From assembly GCF_024294805.1 (NCBI RefSeq), contig NZ_JANCLU010000010.1, positions 105,914 through 169,913 of the forward strand: a DNA stretch of 64,000 nucleotides. The letters run 5' to 3'. Each line of letters starts with the position of its first letter. Position 1 is the first letter of the stretch. The position numbers were made by a program, and so were the translations under genes. The notes below the pieces were generated by a model, which was not told the origin of the DNA, did no database searches, and saw only the letters and a list, made by a program, of their open reading frames with translations. The DNA comes from Alsobacter ponti (GTDB lineage Bacteria; Pseudomonadota; Alphaproteobacteria; Rhizobiales; Beijerinckiaceae). Shown in pieces: positions 9,540 to 19,299 of this stretch.

Positions 9540-10091
9540 ATGGGTTGGGGAGTCGCTGATATGCCGTTGGCCGGAATCGCGTCCGGGCTGGCCCGGAAGC
9601 TGGCCGGCGCGCTGCTTCTCGGGCTCGCCCTGGTCGGCGGCTCGGCCGGGCACGCGGCGGCACAGGGCGCGGTGAAGTCCACCATCGGCGACTGGCAGAT
9701 GCGCTGCGAGACGCCGGCCGGCGCCAAGGCCGAACAGTGCGCCCTCGTACAGAGCGTGCAGGCCGAGGACAAGCCCAACGTCACGCTGGTCGTAATTGTG
9801 CTGAAGACGGCCGACGGCCGCAGCCGCCTGCTGCGCGTCATCGCTCCGCTCGGCGTGCTGCTGCCTTCCGGACTCGGCCTGCGCATCGACCAGAACGACA
9901 TTGGCCGCGCCGGCTTCGTGCGCTGCCTGCAGAGCGGCTGCGTGGCCGAGGTCGTCATGGACGACGACCTGCTCGCCAAGCTCAAGGGCGGGCAGAACGC
10001 CACTTTCATCGTCTTCCAGACGCCGGAAGAGGGCATCGGTATCCCGGTGTCGATGAACGGCTTCGGCAAGGCGTTCGATTCGCTGCCCTGA
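9540..10091 (+). CDS. invasion-associated locus B (IalB) family secreted protein
   Basis: 183-aa exported protein. The hydrophobic segment around residues 22-42, ending in AAAQG, is a signal peptide, with an unusually long N-region if ATG 9540 is used (a later ATG at residue 8 is possible). The mature part has the IalB fold landmarks: GDWQMRC, an EQC, and a GFVRCLQSGC pair, giving four cysteines for two disulfides. IalB-family proteins are common in Hyphomicrobiales and, outside Bartonella, have no defined role. An RBS-like AAGGAAGGTGG lies just upstream. Confidence 0.85.
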   Translation: MGWGVADMPLAGIASGLARKLAGALLLGLALVGGSAGHAAAQGAVKSTIGDWQMRCETPAGAKAEQCALVQSVQAEDKPNVTLVVIVLKTADGRSRLLRVIAPLGVLLPSGLGLRIDQNDIGRAGFVRCLQSGCVAEVVMDDDLLAKLKGGQNATFIVFQTPEEGIGIPVSMNGFGKAFDSLP

Positions 10092-10158
10092 GCCCGCCCT
10101 TTTGTCCTTCGTCCCCTTTTTCAGCCCCGCCTCGCCCCTATTTCGCCAGGAGCCGCCG

Positions 10159-10785
10159 ATGTCCCGCACCGATCGCCGCCTGCCTCTCGCCCGCCGCCTG
10201 GCTCTGACTGCGCTGGCGGCCGTTGCGCTGGCCGGCTGCACGTCGGCGGGCGAAAGCTCCTCGGCCTCCTCGTCGGGCGGCTTCTTCTCGATGTTCCGCG
10301 GGTCGTCGACGCCGCCCGTCGGCCCCGCCGTCGCGGGCGTCTCGACCAAGCTCGACATCGACGACATCGAGTGTCCGACGGTCGAGGTGCTGGACGGCGG
10401 CGCGGCGATGCGCAACCAGTCGGCCGGCGGCGACGTGCGCTCCCAGCTCAGCCTCGGCGAGACGGCGCGCGAGTGCCACCTGGTGGGCGAGAACATCGTC
10501 ATCAAGATCGGCGTGCAGGGCCTCGCTTTGCTCGGGCCGGCGGGTTCGCCCGGCACCTTCGTCGCACCGGTGCGCTTCGTCGCCAAGCGCGGCGAGAAGG
10601 TGCTCGTCTCGCGCCTCCAGCGCACCTCGGTGACGATCCCGGCGGGGCAGGCGCAGGCGCAGTTCGTGATGGTCGAGGACAATATCGTGGTGCCGGCCGT
10701 CGGCGACGACCTCACCCTCATCGTCGGCTTCGACCCGCACGGCTCGGCGGCCGAGCCGGCGCGCAAGGCGAAGAAGCGGAGCTGA
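10159..10785 (+). CDS. outer-membrane lipoprotein, unknown function
   Basis: 208-aa protein with a clear lipoprotein signal: basic start, hydrophobic core and lipobox L-A-G-C with C27 as the lipidated residue. A Ser/Gly-rich tether follows, then a compact domain (about 60-195) with two cysteines and many beta-prone segments. The end is basic (KAKKRS). A good RBS (AGGAGCC) precedes ATG 10159. It probably shares a transcript with the IalB-like gene 67 bases upstream. I do not recognise the domain beyond a lipoprotein of alphaproteobacterial type. Confidence 0.8.
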   Translation: MSRTDRRLPLARRLALTALAAVALAGCTSAGESSSASSSGGFFSMFRGSSTPPVGPAVAGVSTKLDIDDIECPTVEVLDGGAAMRNQSAGGDVRSQLSLGETARECHLVGENIVIKIGVQGLALLGPAGSPGTFVAPVRFVAKRGEKVLVSRLQRTSVTIPAGQAQAQFVMVEDNIVVPAVGDDLTLIVGFDPHGSAAEPARKAKKRS

Positions 10786-10814
10786 GCGAGCCCCGCGCAC
10801 CGCGCCGAGGTCGA

Positions 10815-10843
10815 TTGACTCGGACGCACGGCTCGCCTAACCA
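10815..10843 (+). promoter_or_regulatory. putative sigma-70 promoter of the gcv operon
   Basis: TTGACT at 10815-10820, a 17-base spacer, and TAACCA at 10838-10843. Transcription would start near 10850, directly before the first riboswitch stem at 10858, which supports the call. Confidence 0.55.
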
Positions 10844-10857
10844 GAGCAGGTCGACGA

Positions 10858-11063
10858 TCTCCGCGGAAGAGTCCGGCGGGGGCGCAAGCCCCGGTCGCCG
10901 GCGCCGAAGGCGCAACCGCCCCGGAAACGCTCAGGCCGAAGGACCGCGGAGAGCTGGCACTCTGGAAAGCGGCGTTCCCCAGCGGAACGCCCACCGAAGG
11001 GCGTAACCTCGCTCGCCTCGCGGCGAATCACGGGGGAAATCTCTCAGGTCCATGGACAGAGGG
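10858..11063 (+). ncRNA. tandem glycine riboswitch (two aptamers)
   Basis: Two glycine aptamers in series upstream of gcvT. Aptamer 1 is closed by a 9-bp P1, TCTCCGCGG (10858-10866) with CCGCGGAGA (10944-10952), and contains GCCGAAGGCGCAA and AAACGCTCAGG, the family signatures. Aptamer 2 spans about 10959-11063. P1 is CTCTG with CAGAG, and the cores are ACCGAAGGGCGTAA and AAATCTCTCAGG followed by GGACAGAGG. This class binds glycine and normally switches on the glycine cleavage genes, matching the genes that follow. Confidence 0.93.
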
Positions 11064-11120
11064 GGCTCGAATCCGGCCGTATGGCCGGAGTCGCGCAGCT
11101 CTGACCGGGGACACGCCTGC

Positions 11121-12281
11121 ATGGCCGATCACGCCGACGCCGCCGAAAACGCCGCCCCGATTCGCACCACGCCGCTGAACGCGCGACACCGCGCGCTGGG
11201 CGCCCGCATGGTGCCGTTCGCCGGCTACGACATGCCCGTGCAATATCCCACCGGCATCCTCGCCGAGCACCTGTGGACGCGCGAGAACGCCGGGCTGTTC
11301 GACGTCTCCCACATGGGCCAGGCGTTCCTGGTGGCCGAGAGCCACGAGGCCGCCGCCCGCGCGCTCGAGACGCTGTGCGCCGCCGACATCCTCAACCTGA
11401 AGCCCGGCCAGCAGCGCTACACCCAGCTCCTCGACGACGAGGGCGGCATCATCGACGACCTGATGGTGACGCGCTCCGCCGAGCCGGAGGAGGACGGCGT
11501 GCTGATGCTGGTCGTCAACGCCGCCGGCAAGGAGCAGGACTACGCGCATATCGAGGCGCGCCTGCCCGCCGGCGTCCGGCTGATGCAGGCGCCCCACCGG
11601 GCGCTGCTGGCCCTGCAGGGCCCGAAGGCCGCCGAGGTGCTGGCCCGCCACTGCCCCGACGCCGCCGAGATGGGCTTCATGACCGCGAAGTCGACGACGT
11701 TCGACAGCATCCCCGTCCACGTCTCGCGCTCCGGCTACACGGGCGAGGACGGCTACGAGATCTCGGTGAAGGCCAAGAAGCTCGAGGCCGTCGCCGACGC
11801 CCTGCTGGCAGAACCGGAAGTGAAGCCGATCGGCCTCGGCGCGCGCGATTCGCTGCGGCTGGAGGCAGGGCTGTGCCTCTACGGCCACGACATCGACCGC
11901 ACCACCTCGCCCGTCGAGGCCGGGCTCGTCTGGTCGATGCAGAAGCGCCGCCGCGAGGAGGGGGGCTTCCCGGGCGCGGCGCGCATCCAGCGCGAGCTCG
12001 CCGAAGGGCCGAAGCGCGTGCGCGTCGGCATCCTGCCCGAGGGCCGCGCCCCGGCGCGCGAGGGCACGGTCATCACAGCGCCCGACGGCCGCGAAGTCGG
12101 CATCGTCACCTCCGGCGGCTTCGGCCCCAGCCTCAACGCGCCGCTGGCCATGGGCTATGTCGAGCCCGCCATGTCCGCTCCCGGCACGGAGCTTTCGCTG
12201 ATGGTGCGCGGCAAGGCCCTTCCGGCCCGCGTCGCGCCGATGCCTTTCGTTCCCAACCGCTACTTCCGCAAACCCGCCTGA
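11121..12281 (+). CDS. gcvT: aminomethyltransferase, glycine cleavage T-protein
   Basis: 386-aa tetrahydrofolate-dependent T-protein, which transfers the aminomethyl carbon from lipoyl-H-protein to THF. Family landmarks are [26 protein letters not shown] (cited as a region, about residues 17-42), SHMGQ, and [12 protein letters not shown] with the catalytic region aspartate. The ATG at 11121 is chosen; an in-frame ATG at 11052 lies inside the second riboswitch aptamer and is unlikely to be used. First gene of the gcvT-H-PA-PB operon. Confidence 0.96.
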   Translation: MADHADAAENAAPIRTTPLNARHRALGARMVPFAGYDMPVQYPTGILAEHLWTRENAGLFDVSHMGQAFLVAESHEAAARALETLCAADILNLKPGQQRYTQLLDDEGGIIDDLMVTRSAEPEEDGVLMLVVNAAGKEQDYAHIEARLPAGVRLMQAPHRALLALQGPKAAEVLARHCPDAAEMGFMTAKSTTFDSIPVHVSRSGYTGEDGYEISVKAKKLEAVADALLAEPEVKPIGLGARDSLRLEAGLCLYGHDIDRTTSPVEAGLVWSMQKRRREEGGFPGAARIQRELAEGPKRVRVGILPEGRAPAREGTVITAPDGREVGIVTSGGFGPSLNAPLAMGYVEPAMSAPGTELSLMVRGKALPARVAPMPFVPNRYFRKPA

Positions 12282-12297
12282 GCCGCAGGAGCGCCCG

Positions 12298-12672
12298 ATG
12301 GCCGAGACCCGCTACACCAAGGACCACGAGTACATCCGCGTCGACGGCGACACCGGCACGGTCGGCATCACCGACTTCGCCCAGAGCCAGCTCGGCGACG
12401 TCGTGTTCGTCGAGCTGCCCGCCGTCGGCAAGACCGTCGCCAAGGGCGACGAGGCCGCGGTGGTCGAGAGCGTCAAGGCCGCCAGCGAGCTCTACGCGCC
12501 GGTCTCCGGCGAGGTCGTCGAGGTCAACGGCGCGCTCACCGACGCCCCGGCGACGGTCAACGAGGACCCCAAGGGCCACGGCTGGTTCCTGAAGCTGAAG
12601 CTGAAGGACCCCTCCGAGCTGCAGGGCCTCATGACCGAGGACCAGTACAACGACTACGTCGCCAACCTCTGA
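12298..12672 (+). CDS. gcvH: glycine cleavage H-protein
   Basis: 124-aa lipoyl carrier shuttling the aminomethyl group between the P, T and L proteins. The lipoylated lysine is K60 in VVESVKAAS, the canonical position. Starts 16 bases after gcvT with the RBS CAGGAG. Full length with no anomalies. Confidence 0.98.
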   Translation: MAETRYTKDHEYIRVDGDTGTVGITDFAQSQLGDVVFVELPAVGKTVAKGDEAAVVESVKAASELYAPVSGEVVEVNGALTDAPATVNEDPKGHGWFLKLKLKDPSELQGLMTEDQYNDYVANL

Positions 12673-12685
12673 GGCCCGGCCCACG

Positions 12686-14026
12686 ATGCGCTATCTGCCC
12701 CTTTCCGACGCCGACCGTGGCGCGATGCTCGCGCGGATCGGGGTCGATTCGATCGACGCGCTGTTCGCCGACATCCCGGCCGAGATGCGCCTCGACGGCC
12801 TCGTCGACCTCCCCCGCCGCAAGGGCGAGATGGAGGTGGAGCGGCTGCTGGCGCGCATGGCCGGCCGCAACCTGACGGCCGGCGCCGCGCCCTTCTTCGT
12901 CGGGGCGGGGGCGTACCGCCACCACGTGCCGGCCACCGTCGACCACCTGATCCAGCGCTCCGAGTTCCTGACGAGCTACACGCCGTACCAGCCGGAGATC
13001 GCGCAGGGCACGCTGCAATATCTCTACGAGTTCCAGACGCAGGTCGCGGCGCTGACCGGCATGGAGGTGGCCAACGCCTCCATGTATGACGGCTCCACCG
13101 CCTGCGGCGAGGCCGTGCTGATGGCGCACCGCGTCACGCGCCGGCGCAAGGCGGTGCTCTCCGGCGGCCTGCACCCGCATTACGCCGAGGTCGTGCGCAC
13201 CCTCTCGCGGATGGCGAGCGACGATGTCGTGACGCTGGCGCCCGACGTCACCGCGTCCGAGGACCTGCTGGCCTCCATCGACGACAGCGTCTCCTGCGTG
13301 GTGGTGCAGACGCCCGACGTGTTCGGCAATCTGCGCGACCTGACCGCCATCGGCGAGAAGTGCCGCGCCCACGGCGCGCTGCTGGTCGCCGTGTTCACCG
13401 AGGCGGTGTCCCTCGGCCTCGTCACGCCGCCCGGCGCGATGGGGGCGGACATCGTGGTCGGCGAGGGCCAGTCGATCGGCAACGCGCTGAACTTCGGCGG
13501 GCCTTATGTCGGCCTGTTCGCGGCGCGCGCCAAGCACGTCCGCCAGATGCCGGGCCGCCTGTGCGGCGAAACCGTCGACGCCGAGGGGCGGCGCGGCTTC
13601 GTGCTGACGCTCTCCACCCGCGAGCAGCACATCCGCCGCGACAAGGCGACGTCCAACATCTGCACCAATTCCGGACTGTGCAGCCTCGCCTTCACCATCC
13701 ACATGACTCTGCTGGGGCAGGCGGGGCTCAAGCGGCTCGCCCGCGTCAACCACGCCAACGCGGTGAAGCTGGCCGACATGCTGGCCGGCGTTCCGGGCGT
13801 GGACGTGCTGAACGCCACCTTCTTCAACGAGTTCACGCTGCGCCTGCGCCGCCCCGCCGCCGAGGTGGTGGAGGCGCTGGCCGGCAAGGGCGTGCTGGCC
13901 GGCGTGCCCTATTCGCGGCTCGACCCGGGGGCGGGCCTCGACGACCTGCTCCTCGTCGCCAGTACCGAAATCAACACGGACGACGACCGCGCCGCGCTCG
14001 TCGCGGGCCTGAAGGAGGTCCTGTGA
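12686..14026 (+). CDS. gcvPA: glycine dehydrogenase (decarboxylating) subunit 1
   Basis: 446-aa alpha-type subunit of the split P-protein. It corresponds to the N-terminal half of fused GcvP, which lacks the PLP lysine. Characteristic stretches are [10 protein letters not shown] at the start, [12 protein letters not shown] and SNICTNSGL. It begins 13 bases after gcvH and ends in a TGATG overlap with gcvPB, implying coupled translation and 1:1 assembly. Confidence 0.96.
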   Translation: MRYLPLSDADRGAMLARIGVDSIDALFADIPAEMRLDGLVDLPRRKGEMEVERLLARMAGRNLTAGAAPFFVGAGAYRHHVPATVDHLIQRSEFLTSYTPYQPEIAQGTLQYLYEFQTQVAALTGMEVANASMYDGSTACGEAVLMAHRVTRRRKAVLSGGLHPHYAEVVRTLSRMASDDVVTLAPDVTASEDLLASIDDSVSCVVVQTPDVFGNLRDLTAIGEKCRAHGALLVAVFTEAVSLGLVTPPGAMGADIVVGEGQSIGNALNFGGPYVGLFAARAKHVRQMPGRLCGETVDAEGRRGFVLTLSTREQHIRRDKATSNICTNSGLCSLAFTIHMTLLGQAGLKRLARVNHANAVKLADMLAGVPGVDVLNATFFNEFTLRLRRPAAEVVEALAGKGVLAGVPYSRLDPGAGLDDLLLVASTEINTDDDRAALVAGLKEVL

Positions 14027-15597
14027 TGCTGAACCGCCAGGGACGTCCCACCGCCGCCGCCGACGCCTCCGGGAGCGGGCGCGCCACCTTCACCGGCAAC
14101 CGCGCTCTGCTCCAGTCCGAGGCGCTGCTGTTCGAGATCGGCCGCCTCGACACCACGGGCGTCGACATCGACGAGCCGGAGCCCTTCACCCCGCGCCTCG
14201 GCGGGCTGGAGCGGAAGGGCGACATCGGCCTGCCGGGCCTCTCCGAACCCGAGGCGATGCGCCACTACGTGCGGCTGTCGCAGCAGAACTACGGCATCGA
14301 CACCGGCCTGTTCCCGCTAGGCTCGTGCACCATGAAGCACAATCCGCGCCTCAACGAGCGCGTGGCGCGCCTGCCCGGCTTCGCCGACGTGCACCCCCTG
14401 CAGCCGGTCTCCACCGTGCAGGGCGCGCTGGAGGCGATGGACCAGCTCGGGCGGTGGCTGCTCGAGCTGACCGGCATGGAGGCCGTTGCGCTGTCGCCGA
14501 AGGCCGGCGCGCACGGCGAGCTGTGCGGCATGATGGCCATCAAGGCGGCCATCGAGGCGAAGGGCGAGGGGGCCACCCGCAAGGTGGTGCTGGTGCCCGA
14601 GTCGGCGCACGGCACCAATCCAGCCACTGCGGCGCTGATCGGCTTCGAGGTGAAGGCGGTCCCCGCCCGCGAGGACGGCACGGTGGACGTGGAGTCGGTG
14701 CGCGCCATGGCGGGGCCGGACGTCGCCGCCATCATGCTCACCAACCCGAACACGCTCGGGCTGTTCGAGCGCGACATCGTCGACATCGCCCGCATCCTGC
14801 ACGCGGCGGGAGCGTACTTCTATTGCGACGGCGCGAACTTCAACGCCATCGTCGGCAAGGCGCGGCCCGGCGACCTCGGCGTCGACGCCATGCATATCAA
14901 CCTGCATAAGACGTTCTCGACGCCGCATGGCGGCGGCGGGCCTGGCTCCGGCCCGGTGGTGCTGTCGCCGCGCCTGGCCCCGTTCGCGCCGCTGCCGTTC
15001 CTGACGCGCGAGGGCGGCACGCTCGGGCTCGTCGAGATGGCGCGCGACCACGCCGGCGAGCGGCCGTTCGGGCGGCTCACCGCCTTCCACGGCCAGATGG
15101 GCATGTTCGTGCGCGCGCTCGCCTACATGCTGTCGCACGGGGCGGACGGCATGAAGCAGGCCTCCGAGGACGCCGTGCTGAACGCCAACTACGTGCGCGC
15201 CTGCCTCTCCGACCTGCTGTCGCTGCCGTTCGGCGACCGGCCCTGCATGCACGAGGTGCTGTTCGACGATACGTGGCTGAAGGGCACCGGCGTCACCACG
15301 CTCGACTTCGCCAAGGCGATGATCGACGAGGGCTATCACCCGATGACGGTGTATTTCCCGCTCGTCGTCCATGGGGCGATGCTGGTCGAGCCGACGGAGA
15401 GCGAGTCGCGCGCCTCGCTCGACCTGTTCATCGCCACGCTGCGCGACCTCGCTTTGTCCGCCACCTCCGGCGACACGGAGCGCTTCACCGGCGCGCCCTA
15501 TCTGGCCCCGCGCCGCCGCCTCGACGAGACCCGCGCCGCCCGGAGCCCGGTGCTGCGCTGGACCCCGCCCGAGCCGGTGAGCGAGGCCGCCGAGTAG
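14026..15597 (+). CDS. gcvPB: glycine dehydrogenase (decarboxylating) subunit 2
   Basis: 523-aa PLP-binding subunit of the split P-protein, which decarboxylates glycine onto H-protein. The PLP lysine is K295 in NLHKTFSTPHGGGGPG; SCTMKHNPR and AHGTNPATA are further landmarks. The ATG shares its A with the gcvPA stop (TGATG). The lipoamide dehydrogenase partner is not in the window. Together the two subunits total 969 residues, close to a fused P-protein. Confidence 0.97.
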   Translation: MLNRQGRPTAAADASGSGRATFTGNRALLQSEALLFEIGRLDTTGVDIDEPEPFTPRLGGLERKGDIGLPGLSEPEAMRHYVRLSQQNYGIDTGLFPLGSCTMKHNPRLNERVARLPGFADVHPLQPVSTVQGALEAMDQLGRWLLELTGMEAVALSPKAGAHGELCGMMAIKAAIEAKGEGATRKVVLVPESAHGTNPATAALIGFEVKAVPAREDGTVDVESVRAMAGPDVAAIMLTNPNTLGLFERDIVDIARILHAAGAYFYCDGANFNAIVGKARPGDLGVDAMHINLHKTFSTPHGGGGPGSGPVVLSPRLAPFAPLPFLTREGGTLGLVEMARDHAGERPFGRLTAFHGQMGMFVRALAYMLSHGADGMKQASEDAVLNANYVRACLSDLLSLPFGDRPCMHEVLFDDTWLKGTGVTTLDFAKAMIDEGYHPMTVYFPLVVHGAMLVEPTESESRASLDLFIATLRDLALSATSGDTERFTGAPYLAPRRRLDETRAARSPVLRWTPPEPVSEAAE

Positions 15598-15740
15598 AAA
15601 AGGCCGAGCTCCCGGACTACATAGAGGCAACCTGGACGCCGCTGCGGCATTGTGACGGTGGCGGCGTTCGAGCCTCTGGGCCATGACGCGGAGCCGGGCG
15701 ACCGGCCCGCCGCTCGCGGCCCCCACGCCCGGGAACGATC

Positions 15741-16637
15741 ATGCGCTGGGACGACCTGAGAACTTCCGAGAATGTCGAGGACCGTCGCGGCGAAGGCGGC
15801 GGCTTCGGCGGCGGCACGGGCTTCGGCATCGGCGGAGGACGCCTCGGCATCGGCACGGTCATCGTGCTCGGCCTGCTCGGCTGGGCGCTGGGCATCGACC
15901 CGCGCCTGCTGATCGGCGGCGCCGAGGTCGTGGCCGACCGCTTCCCGACGCAGCAGAGCTCCGGGCGCACCGGCGCGCCGCCGGCCGACGACCGGGTCGG
16001 CACCTTTGTGGCGAAGATCCTCGGCGAGACCGAGGATGTGTGGTCGCAGGTGCTGCCGCAGCAGGCGAATGTCGACTACCAGAAACCGCGCCTTGTGATG
16101 TTCTCGGGCGCGACGCAATCGGCCTGCGGCGGGGCCCAGTCGCAGATGGGGCCGTTCTATTGCCCGATCGACCGCAAGGTCTATCTCGACACGGCGTTCT
16201 TCCAGGAGATGCAGCAGCGCTTCGGCGGCGGCGGCGACTTCGCCTACGCCTACGTGATCGCCCACGAAATCGGCCACCACGTCGAGAACCTGCTCGGCAT
16301 TCTGCCGAAGGTGCAGCAGGCGCAGCGGCGCGCCGGCGGCGGGCCCGAGGCGAACCAGCTCTCGGTGCGGGTCGAGCTGATGGCGGACTGCCTCGCCGGC
16401 GTCTGGGCCGCCAAGATGAACGAGCGGCGCAGCAACATCACCGAGACGGACGTGCGCCAGGCGGTGGCTGCCGCCACCGCCATCGGCGACGACCGGCTGC
16501 AGCGCCAGTCGCAGGGCCGCGTGACGCCGGACAGCTTCACCCACGGCTCCTCCGAGCAGCGCGTGCGCTGGCTGATGACCGGCCTGCGCGGTGGCAACGT
16601 CAACTCGTGCAACACCTTCCAGGCGTCTCGCGTCTGA
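15741..16637 (+). CDS. neutral zinc metallopeptidase (YpfJ family)
   Basis: 298-aa membrane-anchored putative metallopeptidase. The start MRWDDLRTSENVEDRRG is characteristic, followed by a Gly-rich segment (20-33), one membrane helix (about 37-55) and the catalytic domain. The zinc motif HEIGHH lies at about residues 175-180 with downstream ADCLAGVWA, and the C-terminus has the DSFTHGSSEQR signature. YpfJ-family proteins are widespread but no substrate is established. Confidence 0.9.
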   Translation: MRWDDLRTSENVEDRRGEGGGFGGGTGFGIGGGRLGIGTVIVLGLLGWALGIDPRLLIGGAEVVADRFPTQQSSGRTGAPPADDRVGTFVAKILGETEDVWSQVLPQQANVDYQKPRLVMFSGATQSACGGAQSQMGPFYCPIDRKVYLDTAFFQEMQQRFGGGGDFAYAYVIAHEIGHHVENLLGILPKVQQAQRRAGGGPEANQLSVRVELMADCLAGVWAAKMNERRSNITETDVRQAVAAATAIGDDRLQRQSQGRVTPDSFTHGSSEQRVRWLMTGLRGGNVNSCNTFQASRV

Positions 16638-16961
16638 CCGCCGCCTGAGCCGCATGCGGGGTGCGTCGGTTCCCGACGGAGCCCCGCCCTTAGGAACCTC
16701 GGCGCAGCCGGCAATCCCCGCTCGCGGAGCCCCGGAGCGATAGCGGAGGCACATCCGCGCCTAGCGAATGGATGATGCCGCGAAGCGGCGCTCCACTGAC
16801 CTTTTTTCCATGAGGACGCGCTGACGCGCGACATTTTGCGCTAGGCCCCGGATGCGGTTCCGCTGGCGCTGCACCGCTCCGGGAACGGGACCGCGCGACC
16901 CATCACGGTTGACCGCTCAACTCTGTCCCACGAAAACGAGCGACCCATGACACCGCCCAAC
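16638..16961. other. gap between the metallopeptidase gene and the atp operon terminator
   Basis: About 320 bases between convergent genes. There are several small GC-rich inverted repeats (for example CGTCGG/CCGACG near 16664-16678 and GCCGC/GCGGC near 16774-16786) but no open frame with family features and no RNA gene that I recognise. Confidence 0.4.
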
Positions 16962-16986
16962 AAAAAAGCGCCCCGGAGGGCGCTTT
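16962..16986 (-). terminator. intrinsic terminator of the F0 atp operon
   Basis: Stem AAAGCGCCC/GGGCGCTTT with a 4-base loop, followed on the minus strand by a run of U (AAAAAA on the plus strand at 16962-16967), about 40 bases beyond the atpF stop. Confidence 0.85.
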
Positions 16987-17026
16987 CTCGTCGGTCGATG
17001 CCGGCCGGCGCGGGCCGGCGGCGGCG

Positions 17027-17515
17027 TCAGTTCAGCTTGGAGCGAATTTCGCCGATGCCCTGCTCGACAAGGCGGTCGCCCGCTCCGGCGGCCACTTCCT
17101 TGCGCAGGATCTGCTCCGAGGCGCGAACCGCGGCCTCGGCGGCGGCGGCGCGGACCTCGGCGGCGGCCTGTACCTCGGCCTGCGCGATCTTCTGCTCGGC
17201 CATCTTGGTGCGGCGCTCGACGAAGTCGGCGAGCTTGGCCTGGGTGTCCTGCGCCAGGCGTTCGGCCTCCGCGCGGGCGGAGCGGATGATCTCCTCCGCC
17301 TCGGCCTCGGCCTCCTTGCGCCGGCGCTGGTAGTCGGCCAGCACCTTCTGCGCCTCCTCGCGGAGGATGCGCGCGTCCTCGAGCTCGGCGCGGATGCGTT
17401 CGCCGCGCTTGTCGAGGCCGGTGGCCATGGACGAGAAGGCGCCCATCTTCCAGGCGATGCCCATGAAGATGAAGAACGCGACCGCGACCCAGAATTCAGG
17501 GGTTTGGAAGAACAT
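17027..17515 (-). CDS. atpF: F0F1 ATP synthase subunit b
   Basis: 162-aa stator subunit. One N-terminal membrane helix (about 8-27) with the conserved PEFWVAVAF start, then a long charged coiled coil rich in Ala, Glu, Lys and Arg. It pairs with the b' subunit encoded just upstream. Last gene of the F0 operon before the terminator at 16962-16986. Confidence 0.95.
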   Translation of the reverse strand: MFFQTPEFWVAVAFFIFMGIAWKMGAFSSMATGLDKRGERIRAELEDARILREEAQKVLADYQRRRKEAEAEAEEIIRSARAEAERLAQDTQAKLADFVERRTKMAEQKIAQAEVQAAAEVRAAAAEAAVRASEQILRKEVAAGAGDRLVEQGIGEIRSKLN

Positions 17516-17524
17516 GGTTCGTCC

Positions 17525-18076
17525 TCACTGGACCTGGGACGCGGGGAGCGCGCGGCCGACGGCCGCGTCGACTTCGTCGGCCGACGGCGTCTTGCCGACC
17601 AGCCGTTCGACGATCGCCAAGGCGGTGTCGACGGCGATGCCGCGGACGTTGCCCATGGCCTTCGTCTTGCCGTCGACGATCTGCCGCTCGGCCTCGGCCA
17701 GCTTGACGTGGAGATCGGCTTCGAGCGCCCTGCGGCGCGCGTCCGTCTCGGCCGCCAGCTTGTCGCGGGTCTCGCCGGCGATGGCCTGCGCCTTGGCCTT
17801 GGCGTCGGCCAGGGCCTTCTCGTAGGCCTCGATCGCCGCGTCGGTCTCGGACTTCAGCTTCGCCGCCTGCGCCAGGTCGTCCGCCACGCGGTTGTGGCGC
17901 TCTTCCAGGATCGCGGCGACGCGCGGAAGCGCGACCTTCGACATCAGCACGTAGAGCGCGCCGAAGGCGAGGGCCAGCCACAGGAGCTGGTTGCCGAAGC
18001 TGTGGCTGTCGAACGGCGGGAAGTTGCCGTGCGCCTCGGCGGGATGCTCCGTCGAGGCAGTCGTCGTTTGCGCCAT
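17525..18076 (-). CDS. atpG: F0F1 ATP synthase subunit b'
   Basis: 183-aa second stator subunit, as in alphaproteobacteria and photosynthetic lineages that use a b/b' heterodimer. An N-terminal extension (about 1-25, Thr/Pro/His-rich) precedes the membrane helix with FDSHSFGNQLLWLALAFGALY, then a long coiled coil. Nine bases separate its stop from the atpF start. The symbol is also used for F1 gamma; here it means b'. Confidence 0.93.
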   Translation of the reverse strand: MAQTTTASTEHPAEAHGNFPPFDSHSFGNQLLWLALAFGALYVLMSKVALPRVAAILEERHNRVADDLAQAAKLKSETDAAIEAYEKALADAKAKAQAIAGETRDKLAAETDARRRALEADLHVKLAEAERQIVDGKTKAMGNVRGIAVDTALAIVERLVGKTPSADEVDAAVGRALPASQVQ

Positions 18077-18173
18077 GGCCTTACCTCATCCAGTCAGGTC
18101 CGCTCCCGCCACGCGGCGATGACGGCCGAAGCCGCCCCGCCGCCGCGCGGCGACGAGCAAAGCGGGCCGGGAA

Positions 18174-18401
18174 TTAGACGGCGAACAGGAGCAGCAGGGC
18201 GATCAGCAGCGAGAAGATGCCGAGAGCTTCCGTCAGCGCGAAGCCGAGGAGCAGCGTGCCGCGCTGGCCGTCGGCAGCCGACGGGTTGCGCAGCGCGCCA
18301 GCGAGGAACTGGCCGAACAGGTTGCCGAGGCCGATGCCCGCGCCGGCCATGCCGAGGCAAGCGATGCCAGCGCCGAGGAGCTTAGCAGCTTCAGGACCCA
18401 T
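18174..18401 (-). CDS. atpE: F0F1 ATP synthase subunit c
   Basis: 75-aa proteolipid with two membrane helices forming the rotor ring. Helix 1 has [18 protein letters not shown], the polar loop RNPSA is intact, and the proton-binding glutamate sits in [10 protein letters not shown] on helix 2. Residues at the ion site look proton-type. The 97-base gap to atpG contains GC-rich inverted repeats that may stabilise the atpE message. Confidence 0.97.
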   Translation of the reverse strand: MGPEAAKLLGAGIACLGMAGAGIGLGNLFGQFLAGALRNPSAADGQRGTLLLGFALTEALGIFSLLIALLLLFAV

Positions 18402-18473
18402 AGTCGTATCTCCTTGAGGTGTGTGATCGTCGTGATCGTTGGGGCAGGGATGTCGAACCGCAGGGACCGGGCC

Positions 18474-19232
18474 TCAATGGCCAGGGTGCAGCGCGTCGTG
18501 GAGGTAGATCGAGGTCAGCGTCGCGAAGACATAGGCCTGCAGGACGGCGACCAGGAACTCGAGGGCGGTGAGCGCGACGGCGAGCGCCAGCGGCAGCGGC
18601 GAGATGATGCCCCACAGGCCCGCACCCAGCAGCGTCACGACGAAGCCCGCGAAGATCTTCAGCGCGATGTGGCCGGCCAGCATGTTGGCGAACAGACGAA
18701 CCGACAGGCTGATTGGGCGCGAGATGAACGAGATGACCTCGATCGGCACCAGGATCACCAGCATCACCGGGTGCATGCCAGAGGGGGCGAACAGGCCGAG
18801 GAAGCGCAGGCCGTGCTTCATGAAGCCGTAGATGATGACGGTGAGGATCACCAGCACCGCCAGCGCGGCGGTGATGATGATGTGGCTCGTCACGGTGAAG
18901 CCGTAGGGCATCATGCCGGCCAGGTTCAGCACCAGGACGAACATGAACAGCGAGAAGACGAGCGGGAAGAACTTCATGCCGTCATGGCCGGCCGAGCTTC
19001 GCACCGTGCTGGCGACGAACTCGTACATCACCTCGACCAGTGACTGCAGGCGGCCGGGAACCAGCGAACGGCCTGCGGTGCCCATCAGCATGACGATGGT
19101 GATCAGCGCCACCGCGCCGATCATGTACAGGGAGGACTGCGTCAGAACCACCTCGGTCCCGCCGATGTGGAAGAGCGGCTGCCCGATCTTCACGAGCTGG
19201 AATTGATGGATCGGATCGATTTTCTCGGCCAT
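18474..19232 (-). CDS. atpB: F0F1 ATP synthase subunit a
   Basis: 252-aa membrane subunit forming the proton half-channels. The essential arginine is in the SLSVRLFANMLAGH segment of the penultimate helix, and the C-terminal helix contains LEFLVAVLQAYVFATL. The N-terminus KIDPIHQFQL is typical of alphaproteobacterial AtpB. It lies between atpI and atpE. Confidence 0.97.
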   Translation of the reverse strand: MAEKIDPIHQFQLVKIGQPLFHIGGTEVVLTQSSLYMIGAVALITIVMLMGTAGRSLVPGRLQSLVEVMYEFVASTVRSSAGHDGMKFFPLVFSLFMFVLVLNLAGMMPYGFTVTSHIIITAALAVLVILTVIIYGFMKHGLRFLGLFAPSGMHPVMLVILVPIEVISFISRPISLSVRLFANMLAGHIALKIFAGFVVTLLGAGLWGIISPLPLALAVALTALEFLVAVLQAYVFATLTSIYLHDALHPGH

Positions 19233-19299
19233 CGCCGGTCAGTCTCTCTCTCTGCGCCGCCGGGGCGGCATTGCCCTCAATCCGGCTCCGGCTTTCGCC

